From: an uncultured Lachnospiraceae bacterium
GTDB taxonomy: Bacteria > Bacillota > Clostridia > Lachnospirales > Lachnospiraceae
Direction: 5' to 3'
NCBI GenBank assembly: GCA_902779395.1
Contig: CACZBK010000006.1
Location: 1 to 64,000, forward strand
Length of the DNA stretch: 64,000 nucleotides
In this document: in pieces, positions 46,726-55,843 of the stretch
How the letters are laid out: every line of letters begins with the position of its first letter
Position numbering within the stretch: position 1 is the first letter of the stretch
The notes under the pieces: generated by a model
The model's database searches: none
Told to the model about the DNA's origin: nothing
What the model saw: the letters and a program-made list of their open reading frames with translations, nothing else
Program-made: the position numbers and the translations under genes

Positions 46726-48111
46726 ATGCTTAAAGGAAAACTTATAATCAATGATAAACAGTTCTATAGGAATGTGGCAACCATAAGTATTCCCATCACA
46801 CTGCAGGGGTTCATAACCACGGGTGTGAATATGATGGATACCATAATGATAGGTAAAATAGGGCAGACACAGCTTTCCGCAGTCTCTCTTGCCAATCAGT
46901 TCATAGCTGTTTTCCAGATATTCTGCATGGGCATAGGAATGGGAGCCTCCGTACTGGTATCACGATACTTCGGGATGCAGGATAAAAAATCACTCAAAAA
47001 TACCGTTGTGATAATGATCAGACTCTGTCTGGCTCTGTCTACGCTATTCTGTGTCGGTACCTTTCTTTTTCCGGAACAGATAATGCGTATCTATACCGGT
47101 GATAAAGAAGATGCGGAAGCAATAATCAAATGCGGTATAAACTACCTTAACTGGTCCATAATAACATATTATCTTTTATCGCTGTCCCTTACCTGCACCA
47201 TAATCCTCAGGAATGTCGGCATGATGCGTATACCGCTGTATACGTCTATCGCAGCTTTCTTTATCAATGTCGGTGCCAATTATGTATTCATCTTCGGCAA
47301 GTTCGGAGCACCCAGGATGGAAGAGGCCGGAGCTGCCCTTGGAACCCTTATCGCCAGGATATTCGAATTCGTGATCATATGCGGTTATCTGTTCATAAAA
47401 GATGATAAGATAAACATCCGAATAAAAGATCTTACCGCCAAAGTCGGAAAACTCTGGAACGAATACATCCGTATAAGTATACCTGTTCTGGTAAGTGACG
47501 GTATCCTTGCTCTTGGCAACAATTCCGTTGCCATGGTCATAGGCAGGCTCGGAGAAAACTTCGTTGCTGCAAATGCAGTCACTACCGTGACACAGCAGCT
47601 CTCTTCCGTCGTGATACAGGGTTTCTCGCAGGCAGGCTGTATAGTAACCGGGCAGACTCTTGGAGAAGGCGATAAAGAAAAAGCTCAGGAAAGGGGCTAT
47701 GCATTTCTGGGACTCGGCTTCCTTTTCGGTCTCATAGCCGGAGGAATAGTACTGCTGATCTCCCAGCCTATGATAAACGCATACGAGCTGCTTCCCGAGA
47801 CCAGAGAAATAGCTACTCAGCTCATGATATCAATAAGTATCATCATCCTTTTCCAATCCACAAACAGTATAATGACCAAGGGTGTGCTTCGTGGAGGCGG
47901 TGATACCAAGATACTTATGCTTGCAGACAATCTGTTTTTGTGGGTAGTGTCTCTGCCTCTCGGAATACTTGCAGGTCTTGTCCTTCATCTGCCTGCCTTC
48001 TGGATATACTTCTGCTTAAAAGCAGACCAGGTACTCAAAGCCATATGGTGCGTCAGCAGGCTGCGAAGCGGAAAATGGATAAAGAAGATAAAAAGCGATA
48101 AGGAGCTGTGA
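46726..48111 (+). CDS. MATE-family multidrug/metabolite exporter
   Basis: 461-residue transporter with twelve predicted helices in two related halves (ISIPITLQGFITTGVNMMDTIMIG at the start of the first; ISIPVLVSDGILALGNNSVAM at the second). Family members export drugs or metabolites with Na+ or H+. The open frame begins at a TTG (46693); I start at the ATG at 46726, which has AAAGG upstream and matches family N-termini. A TACAAT at 46678-46683 may be its -10. Its stop codon directly abuts that of the convergent GNAT gene with no base between. Confidence 0.88.
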   Translation: MLKGKLIINDKQFYRNVATISIPITLQGFITTGVNMMDTIMIGKIGQTQLSAVSLANQFIAVFQIFCMGIGMGASVLVSRYFGMQDKKSLKNTVVIMIRLCLALSTLFCVGTFLFPEQIMRIYTGDKEDAEAIIKCGINYLNWSIITYYLLSLSLTCTIILRNVGMMRIPLYTSIAAFFINVGANYVFIFGKFGAPRMEEAGAALGTLIARIFEFVIICGYLFIKDDKINIRIKDLTAKVGKLWNEYIRISIPVLVSDGILALGNNSVAMVIGRLGENFVAANAVTTVTQQLSSVVIQGFSQAGCIVTGQTLGEGDKEKAQERGYAFLGLGFLFGLIAGGIVLLISQPMINAYELLPETREIATQLMISISIIILFQSTNSIMTKGVLRGGGDTKILMLADNLFLWVVSLPLGILAGLVLHLPAFWIYFCLKADQVLKAIWCVSRLRSGKWIKKIKSDKEL

Positions 48112-49146
48112 TCACTCCCTGAAGACGCGGTATCGCGGAAAAGAATACTTATATTCAAGCATATGTCTGCCCGCCATGGCGATCAGGTTGATCAACGGAT
48201 TGCTGTGGTGGGCATAAAAATATTTCTTTTTAAGTGTTGCTCCGAATTTCAGTTTGGTTTTCTCCGATGTCTGTCCGAAATCTATGCTCATGCATTTATG
48301 CTCTATGGCATACTCTACTATATTAAGGAGCATATAATAATACAGATCGGCATTACACACCCCGTCTTCGTATTCCATACCACAGAGCATAAAGATGAGC
48401 TCACCATGGTTTTCTTTCAGCAAAACAAATCCGATCGGTTTTCCGTCTTTTATAAAGACCAGTTTATCACCCTCGGTCCGGTCAAAGAATTCCTTTTGCA
48501 GACACTCCAGTTTATAATCGGATCTTTCATATGTCTGAAGATATAAAGAATGTATATCTATTTTATCCTCATGATCATTTACTATCTTTATGTCCTTACA
48601 CCGCTCAGCCGCAAGTCTTACCCTTCTTCTGTATGTGCTTCTCAATGAAGCTATATAAGCTTCTATAGATGTATGATCTTTCTTAAGTCTCAAAACGCAG
48701 CTTGGCAGAGTTTCCCCGGAAGCCATTCCTTCCGCATCCGGTCTGTCATCCAGATTCAGAACAAGTTTACAGCCCCTGATAGTTTTAATATAATCAAGGA
48801 CCCAGACAAGATCATTTGTAAGGATACCGCTGCAGCTTAATGAACATGGAAATCCTATAGTCGAGATATTGATGAACAGCTCTGCCTTACCGAAGGTAAA
48901 AAGATTCATCCGGTTTTCATACATTGTAAAAAAAGCATATCTTTCATCATCTTCAATATAATAGTATTTTTGTGATAACGGATTGGACCGTTTAAGAAGC
49001 TTCAGCATCTCCACACTGAAAGGAAACGGCATACTTCCTTCATTTAGGATATCTTCATAAAATCTGCTTTCTTTAAGTACCGCAAATATACTCTCCGGGT
49101 CATCAGAGATCTGCTCACGGATATTATTTCTTACACGTGCACTCAT
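48112..49146 (-). CDS. GNAT-fold acyl/aminoacyl transferase (BioF2/FemAB-like)
   Basis: 344-residue protein with two GNAT-like lobes. The C-terminal half (about 165-330) resembles the BioF2-like Acetyltransf_6 family and FemAB transferases: SLRSTYRRRVRLAAE, then GKPIGFVLL, then FGQTSEKTKLKFGATLKKK. Such enzymes pass an acyl or aminoacyl group to an amine. The final residues are hydrophobic and basic (HSNPLINLIAM...). Last gene of the six-gene radical SAM operon; its start overlaps the preceding radical SAM stop by four bases, so it is coupled to it. Confidence 0.72.
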   Translation of the reverse strand: MSARVRNNIREQISDDPESIFAVLKESRFYEDILNEGSMPFPFSVEMLKLLKRSNPLSQKYYYIEDDERYAFFTMYENRMNLFTFGKAELFINISTIGFPCSLSCSGILTNDLVWVLDYIKTIRGCKLVLNLDDRPDAEGMASGETLPSCVLRLKKDHTSIEAYIASLRSTYRRRVRLAAERCKDIKIVNDHEDKIDIHSLYLQTYERSDYKLECLQKEFFDRTEGDKLVFIKDGKPIGFVLLKENHGELIFMLCGMEYEDGVCNADLYYYMLLNIVEYAIEHKCMSIDFGQTSEKTKLKFGATLKKKYFYAHHSNPLINLIAMAGRHMLEYKYSFPRYRVFRE

Positions 49147-50456
49147 TTGTTCTTATACTTCCTGTTAAAATATCCCGTGAGACCTGCCCAGTAAATACGG
49201 GGATAATTCACATAATAGAGGAAACGGAATTCCATTTCAAAAAGCCATTTCGGGAGTTTTGAAGGACGCATCAGCACATGGGTCCCGTCCGTCCTTCTGT
49301 ACTTGTACCTGTACAGCCTGTCCTTATTCTCTTCATATACCGCTGTCCCTTTAAAAGGGATCAGTATGCTGAAGAGCACCCAGATGATCCCTTCTTTTTT
49401 TATGAAACGGTTGATCTTCATGAAATCCTCATGTCCGAAATCGTAATTGATAACAAAAAGACCAACGCACAGCATATCATACTTACGAAGTATCGCGATA
49501 GCTTTCTTGTTAAGCTCTACACTTGAATGCTTATTATACTTATCAAGTGTAGTATCTTCCACCGCTTCGAGTCCCACAAGAAAATCCCTGAACCCCGCCT
49601 TATAAATAAGAGGCATTATATCCTCGCATCTTACAATACTGTCAGCACGCGAGAAGACCATAAATGTTTTCCTGCATCCGGCCTTTAACAGTCTTTTGCA
49701 TATTTCCTTTACGCGCTCACGGTTTAACAGAAAATCATCATCTATAATGAATATCTTATCATTCTTTAACGTTATTATCTCGTCCACAACATCATCGATC
49801 GGCCGTTCCTTATATGTACATGAATTAAACTGTCTTGATATACAGAACTTGCATTGCTGCGGACATGAAAATGATGTTTTCAGAACAGAAAAACAGCCCT
49901 TTGCTATCACGCGGTATTTTGATCTGTTCTTATAAAACTGCGTACGGTCGGGCCTTATTCCGTAATTACTTATTGGCGCACCCTTTTCGTTTATGATCCA
50001 TTCACCTTTGCATCGAAAAGCAAAGCCGGTACAGTTTTTCATTGTTTCGATATCAAATTCATTCCTTACCGCAGTACGAAATGAGTCAAGACCGTTATCG
50101 TAGCTTACGAAATCAATATCATCAACGCAAAAATCCCTGTAGTTGATATTAACTTCGGGGCCTCCTACGATCACTTTTATCCCGGGACGTGCTTTTTTCA
50201 GCTTATGTATAAGCTCCAGTATATACCAGGCCATATTTGACATTACGGTAAATCCGACTATGGTCACTCCGTTTTTATCCACTTTATTCAAAAGCTGTTT
50301 AAAGCGCATAAAAGGGCTTGTAATACTTTCATCATAAATGAATGCCTTATGCTTTTCCGCTTTTACGCATGCCACAAGATATTCAAGCCCCAACGGTTCA
50401 AGACTGGCTACGCGTTTATCGTAATGTACCCGGACGAACATATATCTGTTTTTCAC
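49143..50456 (-). CDS. Radical SAM protein with B12-binding-type N-terminal domain (RS1)
   Basis: 437 residues. A Rossmann-like B12-binding fold (1-130) has the VGGPEV loop at 97-102. The radical SAM barrel has its cluster motif at Cys198, Cys202 and Cys205 (CPQQCKFC). The cobalamin DxHxxG motif is absent (IYDESIT in its place), so any cobalamin would be held without the usual lower His ligand. After the barrel comes DGTHVLMRPSKLP and an aromatic, basic C-terminus likely to touch membranes. Paralogue of RS3 and RS4, sharing the N-terminal EPLGLEYL and a DKYNK(H)S block. Substrate unknown. Confidence 0.85.
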   Translation of the reverse strand: MKNRYMFVRVHYDKRVASLEPLGLEYLVACVKAEKHKAFIYDESITSPFMRFKQLLNKVDKNGVTIVGFTVMSNMAWYILELIHKLKKARPGIKVIVGGPEVNINYRDFCVDDIDFVSYDNGLDSFRTAVRNEFDIETMKNCTGFAFRCKGEWIINEKGAPISNYGIRPDRTQFYKNRSKYRVIAKGCFSVLKTSFSCPQQCKFCISRQFNSCTYKERPIDDVVDEIITLKNDKIFIIDDDFLLNRERVKEICKRLLKAGCRKTFMVFSRADSIVRCEDIMPLIYKAGFRDFLVGLEAVEDTTLDKYNKHSSVELNKKAIAILRKYDMLCVGLFVINYDFGHEDFMKINRFIKKEGIIWVLFSILIPFKGTAVYEENKDRLYRYKYRRTDGTHVLMRPSKLPKWLFEMEFRFLYYVNYPRIYWAGLTGYFNRKYKNK

Positions 50457-50486
50457 TATAGAATCTCCTTGAAAAATAAAAGAAGC

Positions 50487-51806
50487 TTATATTATATTCG
50501 GCACTATGCCATGCTTTATATGGCCTCTGTAAAAAATATTTACTCCGAAATAAAACAGGGCAGTGAACGGCCTTTTTATAAAACTGCTGTTAAATATAGT
50601 ACGCTTTAAGATACACGGTATCGAGTACACTTTATTGTACAGCTCCCAATAAGCCTTTGTAAGTTCCTGTGGTGTCATATTCTTTGGATAATGAACTGCT
50701 TCGCAGGAATTATATGAATACATATCCGTGTTGTATATGCGGTCCTGTTTTTTCATCTCTTCATAATACTGTGTACCCGGTATAGGTGTAAGTATATAGA
50801 AACGCGGAACAACTATCTTATTATCTTCAATAAACTTTGCTGTATCCCTTATGGATTCAAGTGTATCGCCTTCAGCTCCTACAACCATCTCTGTAGATAT
50901 ATCTATGCCATGCTTTCTGATGATGGCAAGCTGCCTGCTGTATTCGTCAGGATGTGCCCAGCCCTTCTGCATTCCCAAAAGACTCTCACGGCTTATGCTC
51001 TCAAGGCCGAAACTCATCACGTAACATCCGCTCTCCGCCACTGCGGTAAGGAGCTCTTCATCCTTTGCTATGTCTACCGAACATTGCGTCATCCAATGCA
51101 TCTTAAGTTTCTTTATCTCCCTGCACATTTCAAGAGCATAATCCCTGTCAGAAAAAAGATTATCATCCAATAAAAGGAACTGCTTAAACCCAAGTTCTTT
51201 TACTCTCTTTATATCCCTCATAACATCCGGGATGCTGCGCTTTAAGTACTGTCCTTTATACAGACAGTAAATAGAACAGAAACTGCAGGTTTTTGTGCAG
51301 CCGCGACCGGCCTGTACCGGAAGAAAATTCCCTATCTTCTTATCAAGTATGAGTTCATATCTGGGAAGCGGGGTTTCAAGCTTTGTAAGCTGTTTTTTAT
51401 AGAAATCTTTAAGGGTACCGTTAAGATAATCATTTATCATCTCGCCCCAGGTTTCTTCAGCATCACCTATCATCACACTGTCGCCGTATTTTTTTGCCTC
51501 TTCCGGCATAAGTGACACCATATATCCGCCAAGGATCACGGTCTTTCCCAGCTCTTTAAACTTTTTTGCGATATCTATCGTACGCATGACAGCATGTCCC
51601 ATACTGCTTATGCCGATAAGCTCTGCATCGGTATCAAAAGGGACATCCTCTATAGTCTCATAGCAAAGCTCCACTTCAAAATCATCCGGTGTAAGAGCAG
51701 CCAGAAGAGGGAGCGCCAGCCCGACAAAATACAGGCGTTTTTTCTTTACAAGTTTTCCGTACTGATCATAGGGAGTCGGCTGTATAAGAAGTATTTTTTT
51801 CTTCAT
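50487..51806 (-). CDS. Radical SAM protein with B12-binding-type N-terminal domain (RS2)
   Basis: 439 residues. B12-type fold 1-130 (LGGYMVSL at 92-99) and radical SAM barrel with Cys170, Cys174, Cys177 (CTKTCSFC). No DxHxxG motif. It is the odd one of the four: it lacks the LEPLGLEYL and DGTH blocks of its neighbours and looks more like HpnJ/BchE-type proteins, with GLESISRESLLGMQKGW and a C-terminal NSSFIKRPFTALFYFG segment that could lie on a membrane. It starts three bases after the RS3 stop. Confidence 0.85.
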   Translation of the reverse strand: MKKKILLIQPTPYDQYGKLVKKKRLYFVGLALPLLAALTPDDFEVELCYETIEDVPFDTDAELIGISSMGHAVMRTIDIAKKFKELGKTVILGGYMVSLMPEEAKKYGDSVMIGDAEETWGEMINDYLNGTLKDFYKKQLTKLETPLPRYELILDKKIGNFLPVQAGRGCTKTCSFCSIYCLYKGQYLKRSIPDVMRDIKRVKELGFKQFLLLDDNLFSDRDYALEMCREIKKLKMHWMTQCSVDIAKDEELLTAVAESGCYVMSFGLESISRESLLGMQKGWAHPDEYSRQLAIIRKHGIDISTEMVVGAEGDTLESIRDTAKFIEDNKIVVPRFYILTPIPGTQYYEEMKKQDRIYNTDMYSYNSCEAVHYPKNMTPQELTKAYWELYNKVYSIPCILKRTIFNSSFIKRPFTALFYFGVNIFYRGHIKHGIVPNII

Positions 51807-51809
51807 ACG

Positions 51810-53141
51810 CTAAAACCAGCCCTTCTTTTTAGTATCATATGCTGTACCAAGAAGTGCTCTTACCATTATCTTAGGATAAGTTACCACATGCAGCCAGTAA
51901 TACCTGAGCATAAATTCGATCGATGACATGTTTGTAGGTTTTAAGGTAAGATGTGTTCCGTCAAGTCTCCAGGATTTAAAATGTACCAGCTGATCCCTGT
52001 ATTCATCATAAGCATCGGTTCCCTTATAGGGAGTAAATATCCCGAAAACCACCCACAAAAGGTTCGTATCCTTTACAAACTTCAGAAGCTTTCTGAAATC
52101 CTCTCTTGTGGCCGTATAATTCACAACGAAAAGCCCGTTGCACACAAGGCCGGCATCCTGCAGATTTTTAATAGCCATGATATTTTCATCACGTGAGGTC
52201 TGTTTATTATACTCATCCAGAGTCTCATCGGATATGGCTTCAAGCCCTACCATTATATCCCTGAAGCCGGCTTTATAGGCAAGCGGCAGTATATCCGGAT
52301 TGGCCGCAAGAAAATCAGCCCTGGCATATGCCATATACTGCTTCTTAATCCCCCGCTTTATCACCTCATTGCAGAATGCCCTTACTCTTTCCTTATCAAA
52401 GAAGAACGTATCATCTACAAACCATACTTTGTCATGTTTAAGCTCTTCAAGTTCATCCACCACTTCAGAAAGATTCCGCTCCGTGTATTCACCGCTGTTC
52501 ATCTTGGTACAATAACAGAACGTGCAGTTATACGGGCATGAAAACGATGCCTTACTCAGCGCAAACTTTCCTTTCATGAAGATATAGTTGTTCTTAAGCC
52601 CTCTGTAAAATGCTGTCCTGTCAGGTTTCGTGATAAACCCGCATACCGGGGCGCCCTTTTCTTTTTCGATCCACTTCCCGTTATCCTTATAACATATACC
52701 TGAAAGATCTTTCAGTTTATCGGGAGTACAGCCGTATCTCCACATCTTTTTTAATGTGGCAAGCCCATTATCGAAATAAACGAGATCAATGTCATCTGTA
52801 CAGAACTCCCTGTAGTTAAGCTCCGCCTCCGGACCGCCTACCATGATAGTAATGTCCGGATATCTCTCTTTAAGCTGTCTGGCTCGTTTTATGATTATAT
52901 CCACAGTATTTGCATTTGCATTAAACCCGACAAAATCATATCTTCCGTTTTCTATACGTTTGCATATTCTCTGAAAACGAAAAGCCCACGGATATTGAAA
53001 TTCATCATGAATACTGCATTTAATTTTCAGATCTTTTGCCAGACCGGCAAGATATTCAAGACCCAGCGGCTCAAGATTAGCCACCAATGACGTATACTTC
53101 GGTCTTATCAGTAATACTCTTGGTTTTTTTACTGTCATCAT
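51810..53141 (-). CDS. Radical SAM protein with B12-binding-type N-terminal domain (RS3)
   Basis: 443 residues. B12-type fold with VGGPEAEL at 101-108, cluster motif Cys202, Cys206, Cys209 (CPYNCTFC), then GLEAISDETLDEYNKQTS and DGTHLTLKPTNMS. No DxHxxG motif (SIHDEFQ at that place). The C-terminus is aromatic and basic. Closest to RS1 by the shared blocks. Its GGAGG ribosome site is encoded by the last codons of RS4 and the start overlaps the RS4 stop by four bases. Confidence 0.85.
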   Translation of the reverse strand: MMTVKKPRVLLIRPKYTSLVANLEPLGLEYLAGLAKDLKIKCSIHDEFQYPWAFRFQRICKRIENGRYDFVGFNANANTVDIIIKRARQLKERYPDITIMVGGPEAELNYREFCTDDIDLVYFDNGLATLKKMWRYGCTPDKLKDLSGICYKDNGKWIEKEKGAPVCGFITKPDRTAFYRGLKNNYIFMKGKFALSKASFSCPYNCTFCYCTKMNSGEYTERNLSEVVDELEELKHDKVWFVDDTFFFDKERVRAFCNEVIKRGIKKQYMAYARADFLAANPDILPLAYKAGFRDIMVGLEAISDETLDEYNKQTSRDENIMAIKNLQDAGLVCNGLFVVNYTATREDFRKLLKFVKDTNLLWVVFGIFTPYKGTDAYDEYRDQLVHFKSWRLDGTHLTLKPTNMSSIEFMLRYYWLHVVTYPKIMVRALLGTAYDTKKKGWF

Positions 53142-54499
53142 CTGCCTCCGATCAGTTTCTTAAAATACTGCAGATTTACTTTAAATGCGCCCACACTTAA
53201 TTTAAGAGTATCATGAAGCCCGTATTTCTTTATCATATACCAGGCACTCACAGGATTGACAGTCACCTTATAATATAAAAGTATCGTGTACCAGTAATAC
53301 ATCCTTACCGATATATTGTCCGGCTTAACTACCAGATGAGCCAGATCCCACTTTTCATATTCATCTTCCCTCACGATAAAACGGGGTCTGTATTTTTCAT
53401 ATATATCCGTCCCTCTGAGAGGTGTCAAAGGCTGCAGGTTTACAAATACCAGCCCGAGCTTTTTTATCCAGCGATAGAGCGCATCGAAATCCTTCCTGGT
53501 CCAATCCAGACCGAGTATAAATGTCCCGTAACATTCTACGTCATATTTCTTCAGTATTCCGGCTGCTTTTTCGTTTATCGCTACATTGGTACGCTTATTA
53601 TAATCATCAAGCTGCCGGCTGTCACAGGATTCGAGACCTACTATAACCGCTCTTAAGCCAACCTCTTTAAAACGTTTTATCACATCTTCGTTTGCAGCTA
53701 TAAAGTCTGCTCTTCCGTATATAAGATACTTTTTCCGGATATGTTCCTTCTCCAGCATATCGCAGAACTTAAGGATACGTTCACGTCCCACCAGAAAATC
53801 GTCATCCACTATATAGATCTCGCTCTCCCTTATCTGCTTAAGCTCGCAGATTATATCTTCAAGAGATCTGGCAAAATACTGATCATCCGTTATCTGCCTG
53901 CAGAAACAGAACTTACAGTTATAGGGGCAGCCAAAGGACGTTTTGATCAGACTGCAGTTCCGGTGAAACATGTAATAATACTTTGACCTGTATCTCTTTA
54001 CTTTGCCCCTGTCAGGATAAAGATAGGAAAATGTAGTATCTTTTTTCGGAGGTTTTCCTCCGTTGTGGTACACACACTCAGGCTCTTTGTTATCCTTTCC
54101 TTCAAGTTTGTTCAATATATCTATGAAAGTACGTATCCCGTTGGCACGGATTATATAATCGATATATTCTGATTCAAAATCACCCGGATTAACTTCTGCA
54201 TGAACTCCGCCGACTATGGTGACGATCTTTTTATCAGCAGCTTTCGTCTGTCTTGCATAATCCTTTATAATATTAACATGAGAGATGTATCCTGTTATAC
54301 CTACCACATCCGGTTTAAGCCTCTCTACAAAATAACGCACCGGTCTCTTTTCGAGTATCATATCGATAATGATGCACTTATGACCCAATGCTTCAATATT
54401 GGATGCGATATATTCAAGCTCCAGAGGCTCGCAGATCATAACGTTCTGTAAGCCTATCGTTTCTTTATGCGGTTTTGGACGAAACAGCAAGACTTTCAT
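53138..54499 (-). CDS. Radical SAM protein with B12-binding-type N-terminal domain (RS4)
   Basis: 453 residues. B12-type fold with VGGVHAEV at 96-103, cluster motif Cys191, Cys195, Cys198 (CPYNCKFC) followed by an extra FCRQ cysteine. Later come GLESCDSRQLDDYNKRTN and DLAHLVVKPDNIS, the counterparts of the RS1/RS3 blocks. No DxHxxG motif. The C-terminal 60 residues are unusually rich in Tyr and Lys with hydrophobic stretches, suggesting contact with membranes or a lipid. It follows the GNAT gene with a 24-base gap. Confidence 0.85.
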   Translation of the reverse strand: MKVLLFRPKPHKETIGLQNVMICEPLELEYIASNIEALGHKCIIIDMILEKRPVRYFVERLKPDVVGITGYISHVNIIKDYARQTKAADKKIVTIVGGVHAEVNPGDFESEYIDYIIRANGIRTFIDILNKLEGKDNKEPECVYHNGGKPPKKDTTFSYLYPDRGKVKRYRSKYYYMFHRNCSLIKTSFGCPYNCKFCFCRQITDDQYFARSLEDIICELKQIRESEIYIVDDDFLVGRERILKFCDMLEKEHIRKKYLIYGRADFIAANEDVIKRFKEVGLRAVIVGLESCDSRQLDDYNKRTNVAINEKAAGILKKYDVECYGTFILGLDWTRKDFDALYRWIKKLGLVFVNLQPLTPLRGTDIYEKYRPRFIVREDEYEKWDLAHLVVKPDNISVRMYYWYTILLYYKVTVNPVSAWYMIKKYGLHDTLKLSVGAFKVNLQYFKKLIGGR

Positions 54500-54523
54500 T
54501 TAAAATATATTCTCCGCTTATCA

Positions 54524-55609
54524 TCAAAGCTTTTTTTCAAACACAACGTACTTCTTATACAGACCGTCGCAGCTTGCGCGGCAGAAGCTGTTGGAATCGT
54601 CATTTTCCTCAAGAACCCATGATGTCTCTATCCTGGTATATCCCTGATCTTTGATCAGATTAAATGCTTTATATATAAGTGCCGCAGGCAGCCCGCGCCC
54701 GCGGTATTCCTTAAGCACTCCGTATTCCATCACTTTCGCGGTCCTTATCTTATTACCTGCAAGCAGATTCTTAAAGAAATGCTTTGTACCGAAACTTTCC
54801 CCTCTGGCCGCCAGCTCATTAAAATCAGGATACCACATGATAAAGCCGACAGGTTCTTCATCCTTAAATGCAAATATCAGGGAATCCTCCTTCATGAAAA
54901 GGAACAGCTCCTTCAGCATCTCCTTATCATCCTCATAATCCCTCTCATAATAATAGCGGTGTTCACAAAAACACAGATTGTTAAGATCGGTATATATCTT
55001 CGAATATATGTCAAACTTGTCTTTATCAAAGAAACGGAAGGTGTAATTCTTATCAATGCGCTCTATGGCACGTCTGAACTTTTCGAGCCTGTCATCATAG
55101 CTGTTTACCACATATGAATTAAGCCCGACTTCTTCAAATCCTGCCTTTCTGAAATATTCGGTATAATACATGGGATTACCGGGTGAAGAAAAAGAGTTTC
55201 GCTCCTCAAAATGTGAATCCAGAAAACCAAGCCCATAGTTTACATGGCCGCACAGACCGGCGACCAGGCATTTACAGCCAAACCTTCTTCCGTATTCCGC
55301 GGTTATATCAGTAAGCATCTTTACAGCTTCCTGCTGATGCGGTCTTGCTTCAAAAAAGCACAGCTGTATACAGTCGGGAAGTCCGGGGGCATATACCACC
55401 AATCCCTGACACAGGATCCTGTTTTTATCATCGCTTACATATATGGGATAATACTTCAGATTCTCGGTAAAATGGAGCTTTCCGGAAAAGATCTCACAGA
55501 GCATGAAATAATTACCGTCAATATATCGCATGCTGCCTCTGTATATCTCCCTGCGAAATTCAAGAAATCTCTTTTGCTCCGTTCTGTTGTCTGCGATCGT
55601 CAGCTTCAT
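54524..55609 (-). CDS. GNAT-family N-acyltransferase (YghO-like)
   Basis: 361-residue protein. The C-terminal GNAT domain (about 200-345) has the acyl-CoA loop EYRGRGLPAALIYKAF and the strand ETSWVLEENDDSN typical of YghO-type proteins. The N-terminal part is a second, divergent lobe (FLEFRREIYRG). Such proteins transfer acyl groups to amines; acceptor unknown. It heads the radical SAM operon. There is no ribosome site; the predicted transcript starts on the A of the ATG. Confidence 0.75.
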   Translation of the reverse strand: MKLTIADNRTEQKRFLEFRREIYRGSMRYIDGNYFMLCEIFSGKLHFTENLKYYPIYVSDDKNRILCQGLVVYAPGLPDCIQLCFFEARPHQQEAVKMLTDITAEYGRRFGCKCLVAGLCGHVNYGLGFLDSHFEERNSFSSPGNPMYYTEYFRKAGFEEVGLNSYVVNSYDDRLEKFRRAIERIDKNYTFRFFDKDKFDIYSKIYTDLNNLCFCEHRYYYERDYEDDKEMLKELFLFMKEDSLIFAFKDEEPVGFIMWYPDFNELAARGESFGTKHFFKNLLAGNKIRTAKVMEYGVLKEYRGRGLPAALIYKAFNLIKDQGYTRIETSWVLEENDDSNSFCRASCDGLYKKYVVFEKKL

Positions 55610-55615
55610 AATTCA

Positions 55616-55644
55616 TTTATAGCAGAAACAGTAGCAAAAAACAA
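55616..55644 (-). promoter_or_regulatory. Leaderless promoter of the radical SAM operon
   Basis: Minus strand -35 TTGTTT (55639-55644), 17-base spacer, -10 TATAAA (55616-55621). Seven bases beyond the -10 is 55609, the A of the start codon. Confidence 0.6.
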
Positions 55645-55684
55645 TCTATTCCTTTTATTACAAAAACCTCATTACCATAAAGAA

Positions 55685-55755
55685 AAACTCCCGTGCAAGA
55701 TGCAGGGAGTTTATAAGGGGGGAGAAGGGAATCAGCACTTCTCAGTTTGCTGATT
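55685..55755. terminator. Two hairpins after pta
   Basis: The gap 55610-55843 holds no gene. The first hairpin after pta (55730-55737 with 55748-55755) has only a weak T tract leftward. The second (55685-55692 with 55705-55712) is followed leftward by TTCTTT after a TTT stem end, and looks like the real terminator of pta. It sits about 40 bases before the next promoter. Confidence 0.6.
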
Positions 55756-55843
55756 TCTTTGTTGTACTTAATATATCTTATTACGGCATAACATGCCTTT
55801 TGCTTTTTGTCATTTCATTTATCATTTTTTGACATGGGACATA

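Noticed and set aside
48112-55609. RiPP or sactipeptide cluster
   Set aside because: No short precursor-peptide gene, SPASM domain or peptide-binding RRE region was seen in or next to the operon.
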